Below, one piece after another: positions 62,498-64,000 of a DNA stretch of 64,000 nt. The position numbers and the translations under genes are program-made. The notes below the pieces were generated by a model. That model saw only the letters and a list, made by a program, of their open reading frames with translations. It was not told the DNA's origin and ran no database searches. The number at the start of each line of letters is the position of its first letter. Position 1 is the stretch's first letter. Origin of the DNA: JTS-AC122 sp050246015 (GTDB lineage: Bacteria > Planctomycetota > Phycisphaerae > Phycisphaerales > UBA1924); contig JBFWWU010000012.1 of assembly GCA_050246015.1 (NCBI GenBank), positions 68,423-132,422 of the forward strand. Direction: 5' to 3'.

Positions 62498-63630
62498 TGG
62501 CCAGCGTATGGAGACGAAAGAACGCGAAGCCCGGCTCGAAGTGGATGATCACGTACGCGGTCGCGCCCGGCGTGAACAAGACCGTCACCGGCATGACCGA
62601 CTACCGGCTCAGCGAGCAACTCGGCACCAAACTCGAGCACGACGCGATGCTCCGCCGGCGCGGCATCATCGACCCGCTGGCCGAGAAGATGGCCGGGTAC
62701 GCCACCCGTCCTATCGGGGAGTTCGTCGCCGCGTTCCGCGACTACCTGTACTCCAAGCGCAGCAGCCCCCAGCACATCGCGGAGACGATCTCGCTCATCG
62801 AGGACACCGCCGACAGGAGCCGGTGGGAGTCGATCGCGGACATCGACGGCCCACGGCTCTCGCAGGAACTCGGTCGGATCATCGCCGCCGGCGGTTCGGC
62901 CCGTACGGCCAACAAGCGGCGTCAAGCGGTCCGGGGGTTCACCCGTTGGCTCGTGCGCGAAGGACGCCTCCGGGCGGACCCGCTCGCCGGCGTCGCCGCG
63001 ATACGCGAGCGGGACGACGTCCGGGTCCAGCGGCGGGCCCTGACCGACGACGAGTTTCTGCGCCTCGCCGCCGCCGCCGAGGTGGGTGGCCCGATCGGGC
63101 GGCTGACGGGACTCCAGCGGGCCTGGCTGTACAAGACGGCGATCCACACCGGATTCCGGGCGTCCGAACTGCTGACGCTCACCCCACGGAGCTTTGGTCG
63201 CCGCGCTCGCCACGTCGTGCTCGAGGCGAAGTCCTCCAAGCGCCGCCGGACTGACGAGCAGCCGGTGCCGCAGGCGTTCTGCGAGGAGATCGCTCCCTGG
63301 CTGGCCCAGCACGAGCCGGATGAGAAGCTCTGGCCAACGACCCACGACTACACCTCCGCGATGATCAAGGCGGACCTCTTGGCGGCTGGCATCGATCCGG
63401 CGGACGCCGGCGAGGGGTGCCTGGACTTCCACGCCCTGCGGCACACGTACATCACCCGGCTCATGCGGAACAACGTCCCGCCGAAGGTGATGCAGAAGCT
63501 CGCAAGGCACAGCACCATCGAACTGACGCTGGGGCGGTACAGCCACCTGTCCCTGTCGGACCCGGCGGCGGCGATCGACTCGCTGCCGGCCCTCGCTGCC
63601 TCGCCCAAGTCGCGCCGCGCGAGCGCCTGA
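62497..63630 (+). CDS. tyrosine recombinase (integrase)
   Basis: 377 residues. The ATG at 62497 has AAGGAG upstream and overlaps the preceding stop (TGATG). An N-terminal DNA-binding segment and SAM-like core-binding domain (about 75-170) precede the catalytic domain (about 175-360). Key residues are Arg in HTGFRASELLTL, a Lys-rich beta hairpin (LEAKSSKRRRTDE), His-X-X-Arg in HALRHTYITRL, His in KLARHSTIE and Tyr in TLGRYSHLS. All expected residues are present, so it is probably active. It ends 290 bp before a partial tRNA-Leu, a common target of such enzymes, and is followed by a strong terminator. Confidence 0.9.
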   Translation: MASVWRRKNAKPGSKWMITYAVAPGVNKTVTGMTDYRLSEQLGTKLEHDAMLRRRGIIDPLAEKMAGYATRPIGEFVAAFRDYLYSKRSSPQHIAETISLIEDTADRSRWESIADIDGPRLSQELGRIIAAGGSARTANKRRQAVRGFTRWLVREGRLRADPLAGVAAIRERDDVRVQRRALTDDEFLRLAAAAEVGGPIGRLTGLQRAWLYKTAIHTGFRASELLTLTPRSFGRRARHVVLEAKSSKRRRTDEQPVPQAFCEEIAPWLAQHEPDEKLWPTTHDYTSAMIKADLLAAGIDPADAGEGCLDFHALRHTYITRLMRNNVPPKVMQKLARHSTIELTLGRYSHLSLSDPAAAIDSLPALAASPKSRRASA

Positions 63631-63670
63631 CGCGGGCGGCCCCGAACACATCTGAATGCTCCACATCGAG

Positions 63671-63699
63671 TCCGTCGTGGCGAAACCACGACGGATTTT
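63671..63699 (+). terminator. Rho-independent terminator of the integrase gene
   Basis: A perfect 10-bp stem (TCCGTCGTGG / CCACGACGGA) with a CGAAA loop and an immediate TTTT run, 40 bases after the integrase stop. Confidence 0.85.
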
Positions 63700-63919
63700 G
63701 CATTGGTGTCGGCGTACACAGAACCAAGTGTTTTGCATCACTCTCGACATCGCGCGCAGCGCCCAATACAGCGCGCAGCGGCCCTGTCGGGGCACTCTCT
63801 GGCATGTCGGTGCACACAACGCATCGCAGCGACCTCTCCAAAGACATGGAGCGTAACTCCCGACGTTGTCGCAACTTGGCAACTCAGTGCACGCCGGTAC
63901 TATTCCAGTCACCACCCCG

Positions 63920-64000
63920 GCCGGAGTGGCGGAACTGGCAGACGCGACGGACTCAAAATCCGTTCGACTTCTCCAGACGTTATTGGAGATATCGAGATTT
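63920..64000 (+). tRNA. tRNA-Leu(CAA), 5' part; 3' half not recognisable
   Basis: The acceptor strand GCCGGAG (63920-63926), the D arm (GCG / CGC stem, loop with TGGCAGA) and a perfect anticodon arm ACGGA-CTCAAAA-TCCGT (63947-63963, anticodon CAA) match bacterial tRNA-Leu. The remaining 37 bases should contain the long variable arm and most of a T-arm, but no TTCRANNC T-loop is visible. The gene is either cut by an attachment-site junction or has an unusual insertion, and the window ends before this can be settled. Confidence 0.6.

Noticed and set aside
63947..64000. Group I intron in the tRNA-Leu gene
   Set aside because: Such introns sit in the anticodon loop, but here the anticodon loop and both stem strands are continuous. 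The interruption lies after the arm, and no intron core is visible in the remaining bases.
1..64000. CRISPR arrays, rRNA genes and insertion sequences
   Set aside because: I saw no regularly spaced direct repeats, no rRNA signature and no transposase. The repeated dockerin-coding blocks are coding sequence.

Overview
The window is G+C-rich bacterial DNA that most likely comes from a planctomycete of the class Phycisphaerae. Four observations support this. Many secreted proteins end in paired calcium-loop repeats with the core NSQDFFDF and a terminal Gly-Cys, a type I recall as 'GC-type dockerin'. Three ECF sigma factor genes each sit directly in front of a large Hanks-type Ser/Thr kinase gene. 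There is a prepilin-like protein with an H-X9-DG motif. Cytochrome c maturation is of the CcsB/CcsA (System II) type. This assignment is inference from gene content; no rRNA or single-copy marker lies in the window.

Region 1 (1-11.5 kb) concerns electron transfer and signalling. A leftward operon encodes a thioredoxin-fold/TPR protein, a 12-motif NapC-like multihaem cytochrome and the start of another exported protein. Divergent from it are an NTF2-like protein, an NtrC-type sigma-54 activator, a HAMP/histidine-box protein that lacks an ATPase domain, and ResB/CcsB plus CcsA for haem attachment. A hybrid PAS histidine kinase follows. Two hairpins close the region against the convergent gene.

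Region 2 (11.7-50.8 kb) alternates ECF-sigma/kinase pairs with genes for exported dockerin proteins: beta-helix, FG-GAP, kelch-like, RCC1-like, LamG-like and YHYH types. The third pair heads a leftward run of five dockerin genes. Two of those share a bipartite promoter-like element with an identical 19-nt spacer. Interspersed are a FAD oxidoreductase, a YetF/DUF421 pair, a ferritin-like DUF892 protein with a long disordered Gly/Arg/Tyr-rich tail, and a prepilin-like protein.

Region 3 (50.8-64 kb) is degraded and mobile. It holds an orphan dockerin tail, an RHS-dockerin chimera abutting a catalytic-domain-only tyrosine recombinase, and three tandem copies of a [subtilisin-like protease + HAF-repeat protein] unit that shrink from left to right. 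Three reading-frame breaks of the same direction occur there. The third HAF copy runs into the tail of an excisionase-like gene, followed by a primase-like fragment, a full tyrosine integrase with a clear terminator, and the 5' part of a tRNA-Leu(CAA) whose 3' half is not recognisable before the window ends.
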